Shown: positions 22,675 to 23,068 of the stretch, one piece after another
Numbering within the stretch: position 1 is the first letter of the stretch
Layout of the letters: every line of letters begins with the position of its first letter
NCBI GenBank assembly: GCA_958346935.1
Contig: CATVTM010000030.1
Location: 1-23,068, forward strand
From: an uncultured Collinsella sp.
GTDB taxonomy: Bacteria; Actinomycetota; Coriobacteriia; Coriobacteriales; Coriobacteriaceae
Length of the DNA: 23,068 nt
Direction: 5' to 3'
Program-made: the position numbers and the translations under genes
The notes under the pieces: model-generated
Told to the model about the DNA's origin: nothing
Seen by the model: only the letters and a program-made list of their open reading frames with translations
Database searches by the model: none

Positions 22675-23068
22675 ATGACTACCGTAAGACGGGCCGATCT
22701 TTCTTGTGTCGTCCAGGCGGGCGGGCTGTCGTCGCGCATGGGGTGCGACAAGGCGCGCATGGCGTTTTGCGGAAAGCCTCTGATCGAGCGAGTGCTGGAG
22801 CGATTGGCGCTGGTCGGCAGCGAGCTTGTTGTGACGACCTCGCGCCCCGATGAGCTTGCCTATCTTGAGGAGTGCGAGTTTGGTGGCCTGGTGCCGCGCG
22901 TGGTGATGGACGTCGACGGTCCCGCCGGTGCCATGCGCGGCATCGCGAGCTCGCTGGCTGCGGCCCGATTGCCGCTCGTGGCGATCGTCGCCTGCGATAT
23001 GCCGTTTGTCTCGCCGGAACTCATCGGCGCGCTTGCCGATCGTGTTGAGGCCGAGGCGCTCGATGTGT
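22675..23068 (+). CDS. mobA: Molybdenum cofactor guanylyltransferase MobA, 3' end cut by the window
   Basis: The first 131 codons of a MobA-type nucleotidyltransferase, which joins GMP to molybdopterin to give the guanine dinucleotide cofactor. The GTP-binding loop is VQAGGLSSRMGCDKARM (Lys26 the key lysine), followed by FCGKPLIERVLERL, a DGPAGAMRGI segment, and CDMPF with Asp108 as the likely Mg2+ ligand. ATG 22675 follows a GGGGGTGG stretch. In-frame ATGs at 22651 and 22657 would add up to 8 residues. FdhF and the 16796 oxidoreductase both need the cofactor, which explains its position. The gene runs past the right edge, so its C-terminus and any partner (such as MobB) are not visible. Confidence 0.88.
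   Translation, partial: MTTVRRADLSCVVQAGGLSSRMGCDKARMAFCGKPLIERVLERLALVGSELVVTTSRPDELAYLEECEFGGLVPRVVMDVDGPAGAMRGIASSLAAARLPLVAIVACDMPFVSPELIGALADRVEAEALDV

Noticed and set aside
1..23068. CRISPR array, insertion sequence, integrase or attachment site
   Set aside because: No regularly spaced direct repeats, transposase or integrase coding sequence, or target-site duplication seen; the tRNA 3' end is not followed by an integrase gene within the window.

Overview
The window reads as a high-GC, low-A/T-third-position actinobacterial chromosome segment. It most likely comes from a gut anaerobe of the Coriobacteriia (Collinsella-like). That assignment is an inference from codon use, gene content and protein style; no rRNA or other marker gene is present. 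Almost everything from about 1.26 kb to the right-hand end is on the + strand and concerns one theme: selenium- and molybdenum-dependent formate metabolism coupled to H2 production.

Layout. (1) 36-828, minus strand: a two-gene toxin-antitoxin-like module with a PIN-domain protein and a RelB/DinJ-like antitoxin. (2) 829-1256: an AT-rich divergent control region. It holds six copies of a TGYAATAC-like half-site, a perfect 10+10 bp palindrome and an imperfect direct repeat, followed by a GC-rich leader whose structure could mask the first Shine-Dalgarno sequence. (3) 1257-16673: a formate hydrogenlyase operon: hydN-like ferredoxin, fdhF (with an in-frame UGA for selenocysteine-140 and a recognisable bacterial SECIS), an internal hairpin terminator, hyfA-B-C-D-E-F-G-H-I, a HycH/HyfJ-type maturation protein, a HycI-type endoprotease and a FocA-type formate channel, closed by a strong terminator at 16696-16732. 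(4) 16796-18913: an orphan Mo-bisPGD oxidoreductase of unknown substrate. (5) 18966-22387: selA and selB, overlapping by 4 nt. (6) 22424-22520: tRNA-Sec (UCA anticodon, 97 nt, CCA encoded). (7) 22675 to the end: mobA, truncated by the window edge.

How it works together. FocA moves formate, and FdhF (Sec, Mo-bisPGD, [4Fe-4S]) oxidises it to CO2. The ferredoxin-like subunits HydN, HyfA and HyfH and the small subunit HyfI pass electrons to the group 4a [NiFe] site of HyfG, which makes H2. HyfB, HyfD and HyfF are three antiporter-like subunits and, with HyfC and HyfE, form a large (FHL-2-like) membrane arm expected to move ions. HycI removes the C-terminal tail of HyfG after nickel insertion. SelA, SelB and tRNA-Sec supply selenocysteine for FdhF, and MobA supplies its molybdenum cofactor. 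Not seen here are selD, the hyp maturation genes and any FhlA/HyfR-type regulator.

The least explained parts are the half-site array with its leader RNA, the orphan Mo oxidoreductase wedged between the hydrogenlyase and the selenocysteine genes, and several lineage-specific protein extensions.
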